Part shown: one piece after another, positions 1-7,588 of the stretch
Layout of the letters: each line of letters opens with the position of its first letter
How positions within the stretch are numbered: position 1 is the first letter of the stretch
DNA from: Planctomycetes bacterium UBA1146
GTDB taxonomy: Bacteria > Planctomycetota > UBA8108 > UBA1146
Direction of reading: 5' to 3'
Length of the DNA stretch: 11,510 nt
NCBI GenBank assembly: GCA_002311345.1
Contig: DCAA01000006.1
Location: 227,182-238,691, forward strand
Notes under the pieces: model-generated
The model's database searches: none
Told to the model about the DNA's origin: nothing
The model's input: the letters and a program-made list of their open reading frames with translations, nothing else
Program-made: the position numbers and the translations under genes

Positions 1-210
1 AGTGTGGTTTGAAACAGTGCGTCTCGACAGTTGTTTTGTGTCGGAACCGGGAACAGTGATGCTGTTCACGGCCAGCAGTGGGAGGCTCTCGTGAGCCTCT
101 CGTGGTTGCAATTGGAAAGACCCGGAGACCGGGAAGTCCGGTGTTCGGATACGCCCTGCAAGTAGCCGGTGGTCAACAACCACATGGCCTTGCAAAGCAA
201 GGAGAGATCG
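1..210 (+). promoter_or_regulatory. Structured 5' leader of the first secretin gene
   Basis: This 210-base stretch before the first gene holds no credible coding region but is rich in inverted repeats. From 5' to 3' these are a 5-bp stem at 25-29/39-43; a GAGGCTC/GAGCCTC stem with a TCGT loop at 82-88/93-99, extendable by G-U and G-C pairs to 80/101; and a CCCGG/CCGGG stem with a 3-base loop at 121-125/129-133. A long-range 7-bp complement, GTGGTTG at 102-108 with CAACCAC at 177-183, could close the whole inner region. The 128-142 segment can form ACCGG/CCGGT instead of the CCCGG/CCGGG stem, so two mutually exclusive folds exist. A good ribosome binding site (AAGGAGAG, 199-206) sits just below. 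I could not identify a convincing -35/-10 promoter or match a known riboswitch class. A regulatory leader is an inference from structure and position. Confidence 0.45.
145..180 (+). repeat. Leader motif, copy A
   Basis: This copy shares TCGGATA, then CCTGCAAG, then AGCCGG and a nearby AACAA with the stretch at 8709-8743, in the same order and with nearly the same spacing. Both copies lie a short distance upstream of a secretin gene start (about 31 bases before the ATG here). In both, the motif is preceded by a short hairpin whose 3' arm includes CGGA. It could be a conserved RNA element, a protein-binding site, a promoter part, or simply a duplicated upstream region carried along with the paralogous genes. 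The match is visible by eye but has not been tested statistically. Confidence 0.5.
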
Positions 211-2715
211 ATGACGAACATCCAGCGGACACCATCAACGCGAATCGCTTCGAGCATTTTCGCGTCCGTCCTGATGCTCGTTTGCGGATTGGCCAGTCCC
301 GTTGTTGCCTACCAGGACGACAACGTCGATGAGTTGATCCGCGACATTTCCCTCGAGGGACAGGAACGAGTGAAGGCTTCTCAGAATGCTACTGAAGCAG
401 CTCAGAAGTTGATGAACGAACTCCGGTACGTCGAGGCAGAGGAGAAGTTGCAGGAGGCGACCCGCCTCGATCCTAGCAACGAGAGTGCCCGACAGATGCT
501 GGACACAGTGATGTTGATTCTGGGTGATCGTAGTGGCGACATTCAGGATCTTCGCCGGCGTCTCGTCGAGGAGAAGAATGTGCGTCTGCAACAAGACGTG
601 TTCGAACTCGAGAGGCTCTATCTCAACGGACGTCGCGCCATGGATGAGCGCAACTATGACAGAGCGATCTCGACCTTCGATCAGGTGCTCGAACGGATCC
701 GCTGGTTCCCGTTCGATTTTGACCTGACCGATCAACAGAATCGTGCCATGCAGTCCAAGGACGAAGCCGTCCGTTTGAAGCGCGAGTTCGAGGTGCTCCA
801 GCGCCGTGAGCGCGAGATGCGGATCCTCTCCGATGCGGAATCCGAGATGGCCCGTTCCCTCTCCTTTATCCAGAATCGCATCGAGGAGATCCTTCGACAG
901 GCTTACCGACTATTTGCCGAACGGGAATACGAACGAGTGATCGACCTCTGTGACGAGGTGTTGAGCCTCGATCCTGCCCGTCAAGATGTTCGAGCTCTGC
1001 GGCGGGAATCTGGCGATTTGCGCCATCTTTATGAGGTCCTCGCATCGGGTATGCAGACGAGCGAGGAGTGGGAACGAACCTTCATTGCACAACTGGAAGC
1101 GGAGATCCCCTATACGGAGATTTTCAACTTCCCGACCCGCGAAGCTTGGCTGCGGATCACCCGACAGGAGCAGAGCCTCGAGGACAGATTACAGGCTGTC
1201 GAAACCGTTCAGCAGAAGACGATCCGTAGCAGGCTGCGTATGCGGGTCGCCAGTGTCGAGTTCCAGGATGAGCCCTTTGATCAGGTAGTGGATTTCTTGC
1301 AGGATCTGTCGGGGATCAACTTCGTTCTGACCAAGGAAGCTCGCGATGCCCTCGAAGGTGGAGATGGCACGGTACGTCTTGCGCGGGTCACAGATCTGCC
1401 GCTGGAAAACGTGCTGAACCTGGTGCTGCAAGGCAATGACCCTCCTTTCTCTTACGTGCTCCGATCGGGCGCGATTCTCATCGGTCCGGTTGACTCGCTA
1501 CGCAACGATCTGTTCCTCGAATTCTACGAGGTCTCCGATATCACCAAGGATCACCCCGATTTCCGGGCTCCGAGATTGGCACTCCAGTCGAGCCAAGATG
1601 GGGATGCCGACGGAGGGGGGGGGCTGTTCGACCTCGGAGATGAGGAGGACACCCAGGAAACCACGCTCGACAGTGATCTGCTGGTCGAACTGGTGATCTC
1701 CGCACTCTATGGAGACGACGGGGAGCCCGATGGAGAGAGCGTCAAGTATCAGAATGGAAAACTGGTGGCGCGGACCACCTTGCCCAATCATCGGAAACTG
1801 ATTCAGTTGCTCGAAGCGTTGCGCAAATCTACCGGGGTGATGGTTACTGTCGAGGCCCGTTTCATCGACTTGCAGGACAATTTCCTGGAGTCGATCGGTG
1901 TCGATTACGGTAGCCCTTTCAACTCGAATCTGCCCAACCCCATCAGCGATATCGACGGAGCAGGAACCCAGATCGCCAGTGGATTTGAAATCGTTGATGC
2001 CCAGGGTGAAATCGATGTGAGGGCTGCTGTATACAGCGCTTTTTCACTACCGCTTGGTTCCTCGGTGTCACCGTTCGAGATCAGTAATCGTGGTGGATTG
2101 GCCGTCCAGTACAACGTGCTCGACAGTTATGCTCTCGAAGCGATCCTCGAGGCAAACCAGAAGTCACAGCAGTTCAAGAAACTGGATGCTCCCCGTGTTA
2201 CCGCTTTCAACACCCAGATTTCTCATTCGCTGGTCGTCGACCAGAGCGCCTACATCGAGGACGCCGAGGTCAATCAGACCGGAGTTGTGCCGGTCATCAA
2301 TCCGGTGATCGGGATCCTCAATTCAGGATCGATTCTCCAGGTTCGTCCGACCGTGAGTCATGACCGGAAGTACGTGATACTCGAGATCGAACCAACCCTC
2401 GCGGTCCAGTTGCCATCGCGTTTCAAGACGTTGACTCTTGGATTGACCAACTTGAATGTGGAATTTCCTGTCCTGTCGGTGACCAACATCAAGACCACGG
2501 TCACCATTCCTGACGGTGGAACGGTTCTGGTCGGAGGACTGAAACGAACCATCACCCAGGATTCTCAGACCGGAATTCCGGGGTTATCGCGGCTTCCATT
2601 TCTGGATTTCTTGCTGGGTCGCAAGGGGCAAGCTCGCATGCAGTCGAATCTCTTCGTTCTGATCAGTGCCAAGATCACTGTGATCCGGGATGAGGAACGG
2701 AATAAGTTTAACTAG
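211..2715 (+). CDS. Secretin-family outer-membrane protein with N-terminal TPR/coiled-coil region (secretin A)
   Basis: This 834-aa protein is a predicted outer-membrane secretin, a family whose members form ring-shaped multimeric channels. The start is ATG 211, because AAGGAGAG lies 4 bases upstream and a clean signal peptide follows, with predicted cleavage after VVA33; an in-frame GTG at 169 is less likely. Residues 60-105 and 225-265 look like TPR hairpins (for example a ...EAEEKLQEATRLDPSN pattern). A charged, coiled-coil-like helix lies around 115-220. Residues 341-425 resemble the STN/N0 domain. Residues 434-540 are N1-like and are interrupted by an acidic Gly/Asp linker at 462-488. 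Residues 543-828 are the secretin domain, with VEARFID at 547-553, a DAPRVTAFN strand, IPDGGTVLVGG at 766-776 and GIPGLSRLPFLDFLLG near the end. Type II secretion and type IV pilus secretins lack the N-terminal TPR region. It is a paralog of the gene at 8757. Its substrate is unknown. Confidence 0.88.
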   Translation: MTNIQRTPSTRIASSIFASVLMLVCGLASPVVAYQDDNVDELIRDISLEGQERVKASQNATEAAQKLMNELRYVEAEEKLQEATRLDPSNESARQMLDTVMLILGDRSGDIQDLRRRLVEEKNVRLQQDVFELERLYLNGRRAMDERNYDRAISTFDQVLERIRWFPFDFDLTDQQNRAMQSKDEAVRLKREFEVLQRREREMRILSDAESEMARSLSFIQNRIEEILRQAYRLFAEREYERVIDLCDEVLSLDPARQDVRALRRESGDLRHLYEVLASGMQTSEEWERTFIAQLEAEIPYTEIFNFPTREAWLRITRQEQSLEDRLQAVETVQQKTIRSRLRMRVASVEFQDEPFDQVVDFLQDLSGINFVLTKEARDALEGGDGTVRLARVTDLPLENVLNLVLQGNDPPFSYVLRSGAILIGPVDSLRNDLFLEFYEVSDITKDHPDFRAPRLALQSSQDGDADGGGGLFDLGDEEDTQETTLDSDLLVELVISALYGDDGEPDGESVKYQNGKLVARTTLPNHRKLIQLLEALRKSTGVMVTVEARFIDLQDNFLESIGVDYGSPFNSNLPNPISDIDGAGTQIASGFEIVDAQGEIDVRAAVYSAFSLPLGSSVSPFEISNRGGLAVQYNVLDSYALEAILEANQKSQQFKKLDAPRVTAFNTQISHSLVVDQSAYIEDAEVNQTGVVPVINPVIGILNSGSILQVRPTVSHDRKYVILEIEPTLAVQLPSRFKTLTLGLTNLNVEFPVLSVTNIKTTVTIPDGGTVLVGGLKRTITQDSQTGIPGLSRLPFLDFLLGRKGQARMQSNLFVLISAKITVIRDEERNKFN
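1615..1623 (+). repeat. G9 homopolymer tract inside the secretin A gene
   Basis: Nine consecutive G bases encode Gly469-471 in the acidic linker before the second half of the N1-like region. Loss of one G would bring the reading frame to a TGA at 1694-1696. Gain of one G would hit a TGA at 1641-1643. Either change removes the whole secretin domain but keeps the signal peptide, TPR and N0 parts. The tract is seen directly; phase variation is only a possibility. Confidence 0.9.
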
Positions 2716-2761
2716 GTACAACGCAGGGCCCTCAGAGTGAGCGCCTGAGTCGAATTTGATA

Positions 2762-2780
2762 CCCGCGACGGGGAGGCGGG
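2762..2780 (+). promoter_or_regulatory. Hairpin presenting the ribosome binding site of the large TPR gene
   Basis: CCCGC at 2762-2766 pairs with GCGGG at 2776-2780, leaving the 9-base loop GACGGGGAG. Most of the purine-rich ribosome binding sequence (GGGGAGG, 2770-2776) lies in the loop and its last base in the stem. The stem ends 1 base before the GTG start. It could modulate initiation, but it is short and may be coincidental in GC-rich DNA. Confidence 0.3.
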
Positions 2781-2781
2781 A

Positions 2782-5637
2782 GTGGGGTTGATGGAGCTAC
2801 GACCTACATCATCGCCGGAAACCAATCGGTTGCGGGCACTGCTGTGTCTGTGCTGCGTGGTGTTGCTCCTGGCAACTCCAACGGTCTCTGCACAGGTCAT
2901 CGGAAGTGGTGATCTCGATGCCGAGGAGACCCTGTTTATTCGCGAATTACTGGACTCCTATAACAGTCCTGACCTGGCTCGTCTGTGGATTCAATCTCGC
3001 ATTAAAAGCGCCAGTAGCACCTCGCGGGTGACGCTCGAGTACATGCTCGCCGATGTCACCCGGATCGAGGGTGATATCGACGGCTACGAGGCGCAGATCC
3101 AGGCTCTTGCCAGGCGCTATCCCGATCATCCGCGATCCAAGGGAGCACAACTGGAAGCGGTTCTGGCTGCGCTTTTGCGACTCGACGGTGCCAACACCGA
3201 GGCGATCTTCGCCACCAGCCCGCCAGCGCGCAGTCGTGCCATCGATGCGCGTGATCGGATCTGGACGGCCGAGGTGCGGCAGATCCTCGAGGACAACATC
3301 CTGCTCCAGAACCGTGAAGTGGACGTGCTCGAGGCGAAGGTCGTGGCGGCTCCAGATGCCGATCAAAAAAAGCAACTTTCCGCCGAGTTTTCAGACAAGG
3401 TGGCCATCCGTGATCTCTGGGAGTTCCAACTTCTCAATGCACTGAAGATATATTCGAAGATGCTCCCCGATGGAGATGAAGTCGCTCAGAAACTGTTCGC
3501 CGAGCTCGCCACTCGTGCGAAGGAATTTGTCGATCAGAGATACGAGAATTTCGGACGACGTTACGAGGCGCAACTGATCTATGGCCAGGCTCTGGCATCC
3601 CTGGGACAGCCGGAACAGGCTGCAAGCGAGCTCGAATTGCTCGTCGATATTGAACCGAGTGTCGATCCACCTTATGACGTTGAGGTGGTCTTCTTCATCC
3701 GGAGGATGCGAATTGAATCCCTCGCTGGTTCCCTTGCCGCTTATAACCGTGCGGGTCGACCGGAGGAGGGACTGGAATTGCTCGAGTACCTCTACGAAGA
3801 GGTCGATCCCAACTTCCCCTACCGAAAAACTCCCGAAGATCCGTCTCTGACGGGGATAGTCGCCTCACTCAACATCGAAGAATCGATCTCGCGCATCGCA
3901 GCCGGGGATCACGCTACGGGTTTCAGGATGCTGAAGCGATTGATCAACGAGTACGATGATCCGACCGCCTGGAAAGCGGATCCTGGCGCCACCAGAGAAG
4001 TCCTCGACCAACTCGGTCGAGGTCTCAGTCACCTGGTTGACCTCAAGGTCGGAGATCTTTCGCCGGAAGTCTATGCCCGAGCTGCAGCAGGGTATCGCGA
4101 CAGAGGTCTGCTGGATCGAGCGATCGAGGCGGCCAAATATGCCCTCTCATCGCATCATGAGGGAGAAACACCATCCAAGTGGCGAGCAAAAGCCCTGTAC
4201 GAGATCGGTGAATCCAGTGATGCGCTGGGTCGTCCTGAAGAGGCAGCCATCGCATACCAGTATCTGGCAGAGAACTACCCCAATAGTGAAATGGTTGCGA
4301 TGGCCTCGCAGAACTTCTTTGCCATCGTAGGGGATCTAGCAGCCGAAAAGGGAGGGGCCTGGGAGCAACTGGTTCCCGTCGCAGAGAAATTGTTCTCGGA
4401 CAATTCTCGGGGGCTCGGAAGTGAGCAGTTGAAACTGCAGCAGGCGTCCGAGGAAGAGTTAGCCGGAAACTACCCACAGGCACGGGATCTGTTCAGGAGA
4501 ATCTCTCGAACCTATACCGATTCAGGTGTAGAGAGACCGGTGCCGTTCTTCTTCCGTGCCAGAGCAGGTGGAGCTCGCTGTCTGTTCAGGATCAGCACGG
4601 ATGTGGACCAGGGAATCCGGGACGCTGCGGGTGAACTTCTTCCATTGCTCCTCGAGGCACGGAATTCTCACGATGTTCCGGGCGAATCAGCGCTTCGTTA
4701 TGAACTCGCACGGATGTACTGGGGAGATCGTAAGAAATCCGCTGCTGAGGCACTCGAGGCCTTGAGTCCGGTGCTGGGTGAACTTGCTGGAGATAGTGTT
4801 TATCGTGAAGGTGCCATCCTGTTGCTGGTAGAGGTTCTCTGTGCCGAGGGTCAGTTTGCCCAGGCCGAGATCGGCTTGAACGAAATACGTCAATACTGGC
4901 CGAGTGGATCTTCTCGGGTTGCCGCGACTTACTACCTCATCGATGGCTATCGAGCCTCTTCCAACGATCAGCATCTGAGACGCGCCGGTGAACTGGTGCT
5001 CGGGTGGATCCGTCTTCCCGGAGCGCAATTCGAGGAATCGGGCCCACGGGTCAAACTGGGGCTTGCTTCGATTCTGATCGATGGTGGTTTTGCCAGCGAG
5101 GCGGCGACGATGCTCGCACAGGCCCAGACGGCGGCCCGTGGCCTCGGGGATCAATTCCTCGATATCGGGGTGTCTTATTTCCTCGCCAAGGCTGCCAATG
5201 CGGCCGGGAAGCACCAGGACGCTCTCGATAGTCTCGATTCCATCGTCGAGCGTTACAACGATGAGACCTTCAACGGCTCCTATCCAGATGCTCCGTTCGT
5301 GTTCGTGCAACGAGCGGCAGCCCACCGAGGACTGTACGAAGTCGACAGGTCCTCACAACATCTCGATGCGATGTCCGAGGATCTGACGGCGGCACTCGCG
5401 ATCCTCGATCAGCGACGTCGCTCCCTCATCTTCGCGGGGGAGGTGGCGCCACTATTTGAAAGGGATTACTGGGCTACTTGGTTACAGTACATGGAATTGA
5501 TGAAGGCACAGTCTATGTGCGAGAGAGTCGTCCAACTCATCCGTAGTCGCCGATTGATGGCAGGAGGAGAGGGATCGAGTTTCGCTCCCGAATCACTCCA
5601 GGGTCGATTTGATCAACTCGAGAAGGATTGTCAGTGA
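2782..5637 (+). CDS. Large exported TPR-repeat protein
   Basis: This 951-aa protein is predicted to be periplasmic and to act as a protein-interaction scaffold. The chosen start is GTG 2782, which has GGGAGG 5 bases upstream. ATG 2791, three codons downstream, is a real alternative. The signal peptide has a basic n-region (R7, R17, R19), a hydrophobic core rich in Leu and Cys, and predicted cleavage after VSA37. Most of the mature part is alpha-helical. Recognisable TPR-like pairs are near 261-296 (ALASLGQPEQAASELELL), 431-460, 469-504 (GRPEEAAIAYQYLAENYP), 557-580, 674-706 and 797-829 (GKHQDALDSLDSIVERY). Two cysteines near the C-terminus (913 and 950) could form a disulfide. No catalytic motif is evident. 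It follows secretin A by 66 bases and overlaps the next gene by one base, which fits an operon. The distant organisation recalls TPR proteins of trans-envelope machines, but no specific ortholog is recognised. Confidence 0.8.
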   Translation: MGLMELRPTSSPETNRLRALLCLCCVVLLLATPTVSAQVIGSGDLDAEETLFIRELLDSYNSPDLARLWIQSRIKSASSTSRVTLEYMLADVTRIEGDIDGYEAQIQALARRYPDHPRSKGAQLEAVLAALLRLDGANTEAIFATSPPARSRAIDARDRIWTAEVRQILEDNILLQNREVDVLEAKVVAAPDADQKKQLSAEFSDKVAIRDLWEFQLLNALKIYSKMLPDGDEVAQKLFAELATRAKEFVDQRYENFGRRYEAQLIYGQALASLGQPEQAASELELLVDIEPSVDPPYDVEVVFFIRRMRIESLAGSLAAYNRAGRPEEGLELLEYLYEEVDPNFPYRKTPEDPSLTGIVASLNIEESISRIAAGDHATGFRMLKRLINEYDDPTAWKADPGATREVLDQLGRGLSHLVDLKVGDLSPEVYARAAAGYRDRGLLDRAIEAAKYALSSHHEGETPSKWRAKALYEIGESSDALGRPEEAAIAYQYLAENYPNSEMVAMASQNFFAIVGDLAAEKGGAWEQLVPVAEKLFSDNSRGLGSEQLKLQQASEEELAGNYPQARDLFRRISRTYTDSGVERPVPFFFRARAGGARCLFRISTDVDQGIRDAAGELLPLLLEARNSHDVPGESALRYELARMYWGDRKKSAAEALEALSPVLGELAGDSVYREGAILLLVEVLCAEGQFAQAEIGLNEIRQYWPSGSSRVAATYYLIDGYRASSNDQHLRRAGELVLGWIRLPGAQFEESGPRVKLGLASILIDGGFASEAATMLAQAQTAARGLGDQFLDIGVSYFLAKAANAAGKHQDALDSLDSIVERYNDETFNGSYPDAPFVFVQRAAAHRGLYEVDRSSQHLDAMSEDLTAALAILDQRRRSLIFAGEVAPLFERDYWATWLQYMELMKAQSMCERVVQLIRSRRLMAGGEGSSFAPESLQGRFDQLEKDCQ

Positions 5638-6746
5638 TGAAGCAGTACGGCACCAAAACTCAATCCGCCAACCAGGACCCGAATCCGGGGCTGGTATCGG
5701 TAACCCTTGCGATGCTCTGTCTGTCCATCGTTTTTCCCGCTGGGGTTCTTCATGGTGATGAGATCGTCGTCTCCGGCGGCCGAAATTATGAGGATGTGAC
5801 GATTACCTCTGCCACATGGGAGCAGGTTCAATACCGGCTTCCGGGAGTCAGCACATCTCAAAGGGTTGCCGCCGATCAGGTCGAGAAATTGATCTTCGAC
5901 CAGGAGCCAGCGAGCCTCAGTCGTGGCAGAGGTGCCATCGAGCAAGGAGACTGGGAAGGTGCCGCCAGCGCCTTGCGCTTGGCAGCGAGCCTTGGAGACC
6001 CTCGCCAGAAGGCCGATGCGATGTACCTGCTGGGTCTGGCACTATTGAGATGGGGTGATCAGGATCCCCAGCATCGACCAGAAGCGATCACCGCACTCGG
6101 TGCTTATCTGGGCCAGTTCGAGGCTCAGAAGGACTTCTATGTCCCTCATGCCCGAGTGGCGCTGGCCACGGTTCACCGGCACCTGGAGGCCTTTTCCGAT
6201 GCCGAACAGGCGCTGGCCCCGCTGGCCGCAGGGGATTTTGGTAGACACTGGATCATCGGGGCACGATTGGCACAGGGCACGATCCTGCAGGCGCAGCAGA
6301 ACTGGATCGGTGCGCGCGAGATGTTTTCTTCCGTGGCCAATGATTCCCAGGCAAATTCTGGCATGACGAGGTCTGCCTGGCTCGGATATGCAGATTGCCA
6401 ACTGGGTCAGAAACAGTGGTCTTCGGCGATCGATACCGTGCGCCAGAGGGTCCTCGAAGTACGGACTTCTCCATCGGTGCGTCTCGATGCGGCGAAAGCC
6501 AGAGGCTGGCTGATCTGGGGCCAGGCAACCCAGCAACAGGCCTCTGGTGACAGGACCCAGTTGCAGTGGGCTATGATTCGATATCTTCGTGCCGCGGTGA
6601 TTGCGAACAAGGGGGATAGCGAGACGCTTGCAGAAGCAATTTACAGGGCAAAGACGGTAGCAGTTGAACTTGGAGATGAGGCGCGCGTTGAAGAACTCGC
6701 TCGTCGTCTCCAGAAGTTGGTCCCAAATTCGGTCTGGAACAAATAA
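5637..6746 (+). CDS. Exported TPR protein with a short beta-rich N-terminal domain
   Basis: This is a 369-aa predicted periplasmic protein. The start is ATG 5637, which shares its A with the TGA stop of the previous gene (TGATG), so translational coupling is likely. AAGGA at 5622-5626 precedes it. GTG 5634 is an equally possible start, while TTG 5628 is too close to the ribosome binding site. Residues 19-40 form the hydrophobic part of a signal peptide, with likely cleavage near VLHG40. Residues 41-88 alternate polar and hydrophobic residues (EIVVSGG..YEDVTITSATWEQVQYRL...VEKLIF) and look like a small beta-barrel or SH3-like module. Residues 95-360 are helical TPR-like repeats (around 100-140, 170-200, 205-235 and 245-275, the last containing LGQKQWSSAIDTVRQ). 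It probably works with the preceding TPR protein as a periplasmic partner of the ExbB/ExbD motor. Its exact function is unknown. Confidence 0.78.
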   Translation: MKQYGTKTQSANQDPNPGLVSVTLAMLCLSIVFPAGVLHGDEIVVSGGRNYEDVTITSATWEQVQYRLPGVSTSQRVAADQVEKLIFDQEPASLSRGRGAIEQGDWEGAASALRLAASLGDPRQKADAMYLLGLALLRWGDQDPQHRPEAITALGAYLGQFEAQKDFYVPHARVALATVHRHLEAFSDAEQALAPLAAGDFGRHWIIGARLAQGTILQAQQNWIGAREMFSSVANDSQANSGMTRSAWLGYADCQLGQKQWSSAIDTVRQRVLEVRTSPSVRLDAAKARGWLIWGQATQQQASGDRTQLQWAMIRYLRAAVIANKGDSETLAEAIYRAKTVAVELGDEARVEELARRLQKLVPNSVWNK

Positions 6747-6756
6747 AAGATTCCAT

Positions 6757-6777
6757 CTCCGGGGAGAAATCCCGGAG
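6757..6777 (+). other. 7-bp hairpin just upstream of the exbB-like gene
   Basis: CTCCGGG at 6757-6763 pairs perfectly with CCCGGAG at 6771-6777 around the loop GAGAAAT. It starts 11 bases after the stop of the TPR gene and ends 9 bases before the GGGAG ribosome binding site of the exbB-like gene. No U-tract follows, so it is not a classical terminator. A role in mRNA processing or stability of the motor genes is an inference. Confidence 0.45.
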
Positions 6778-6798
6778 GTTCTGAGAGGGAGAAAGAAG

Positions 6799-7554
6799 AT
6801 GAAGAAGACGGGTTCCACTGGCGGAAATCGAACCGCGGTGGCTCTTCTCACCCTGGCATTCTTGTTGCTGGGCGTTGTATTCGCACCCCAGGTACTGGCT
6901 CAGGACGATGGGGCTCCTGTGACGGAGACTGTATCTGTGCTCGACAACATCAAGGCAGCCGGTTGGGTAGGAGTGATCCTCATCTTGATGTCGATCACAG
7001 GAGTTTCGTTCATCATCATCTACGCCATGCAGATGCGTCGTGATGTGCTGGTGCCACCCGAGTTGCTCGCACACGTCGAGGGGCTGTTTGACCAGGGAGA
7101 TTACGACTCCGCTCTCGATGCGATGGAGCAGCAACCTTGTTACCTCTCCAGTGTGCTTACGCCGGGTCTTCTGAAGATCAATCGTCCTTACGAAGAGGTT
7201 GAGGTTGCGATGGAGGAAGCCGGTGAGATGGAGGCAGCCGAACTGCACAGGAAGATCAGTTACATCTCCTTGATCGCAGCGATCGCTCCGATGCTGGGGT
7301 TGTTGGGTACGGTGATGGGGATGGTCTCGGCGTTCAACGTGATCGCTACAAGCAAGACCTCTCCGAAGCCAAAGGATCTCGCGTCGGGGATTTCCGAGGC
7401 GCTGATGACCACCATGATGGGACTCATCGTGGCGATTCCGATGACTGTGGCCTACTTCATATTCAAGACGAAGATCGACGGGGCAGCGGTCGAGGTGAGC
7501 AGCATTGCCTCCGAGTTGATGGAGCGCTTCGACGAGGTCGAACCCCAGCAGTGA
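6799..7554 (+). CDS. ExbB/TolQ/MotA-family proton channel subunit
   Basis: This 251-aa inner-membrane protein belongs to the ExbB/TolQ (MotA_ExbB) family, whose pentamers form an ion channel around an ExbD/TolR dimer and convert proton flow into mechanical work on periplasmic partners. The start is ATG 6799, with GGGAG 7 bases upstream; an upstream in-frame extension to 6664 lies inside the previous gene and is rejected. A signal-peptide-like segment (residues 12-34, VLA34/Q35) precedes three membrane helices at about 56-78, 154-179 and 200-222. The family core is intact: GLLGTVMGM at 167-175, and GISEAL followed by TTMMGLIVAIP (197-214). By alignment in my head, T171, E200 and T205 match E. 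coli ExbB T148, E176 and T181. A cleavable signal peptide in front of the canonical three helices is common in ExbB relatives outside enterics. Confidence 0.93.
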   Translation: MKKTGSTGGNRTAVALLTLAFLLLGVVFAPQVLAQDDGAPVTETVSVLDNIKAAGWVGVILILMSITGVSFIIIYAMQMRRDVLVPPELLAHVEGLFDQGDYDSALDAMEQQPCYLSSVLTPGLLKINRPYEEVEVAMEEAGEMEAAELHRKISYISLIAAIAPMLGLLGTVMGMVSAFNVIATSKTSPKPKDLASGISEALMTTMMGLIVAIPMTVAYFIFKTKIDGAAVEVSSIASELMERFDEVEPQQ

Positions 7555-7564
7555 TCGCGGTTTA

Positions 7565-7578
7565 CTCGAAAGTTCGAG
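7565..7578 (+). other. Small hairpin next to the ribosome binding site of exbD-like gene 1
   Basis: CTCGA at 7565-7569 pairs with TCGAG at 7574-7578 around the loop AAGT. Its 3' arm overlaps the first two bases of the AGGAG ribosome binding site (7577-7581) of the following gene. It is short, and a function is uncertain. Confidence 0.3.
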
Positions 7579-7588
7579 GAGAACGATA

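Noticed and set aside
1..60. A sigma-70 promoter using TTGAAA near position 8
   Set aside because: No acceptable -10 hexamer is found at the expected distance, and a TTG-like string alone is not evidence in a window of this size.
109..180. A cobalamin or cyclic-di-GMP (GEMM-I) riboswitch in the first leader
   Set aside because: Short strings such as GGGAAGTCCGGTG and AGCCGG look similar to parts of these classes, but the conserved cores (the B12 box; the GGCAAACC and GCAAAGCC elements) are missing or in the wrong arrangement.
169..210. The GTG at 169 as the start of secretin A
   Set aside because: ATG 211 has AAGGAGAG at the right distance and gives a standard signal peptide. The 14 extra residues would precede it without any ribosome binding site.
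211..2715. Ordinary type II secretion GspD or type IV pilus PilQ
   Set aside because: The secretin domain fits, but the TPR/coiled-coil front end, the missing N1-N3 or AMIN domains, and the absence of any ATPase, platform or pilin gene argue against it.
4687..5325. A 212-codon minus-strand open frame inside the large TPR gene
   Set aside because: It overlaps a gene with good TPR signal on the + strand and shows no domain, signal peptide or plausible operon partner.
6664..6798. A longer N-terminus for the ExbB-like protein
   Set aside because: It would lie mostly inside the preceding gene, encodes an Arg-rich stretch unlike the family, and would bury the signal peptide. ATG 6799 has the good ribosome binding site.
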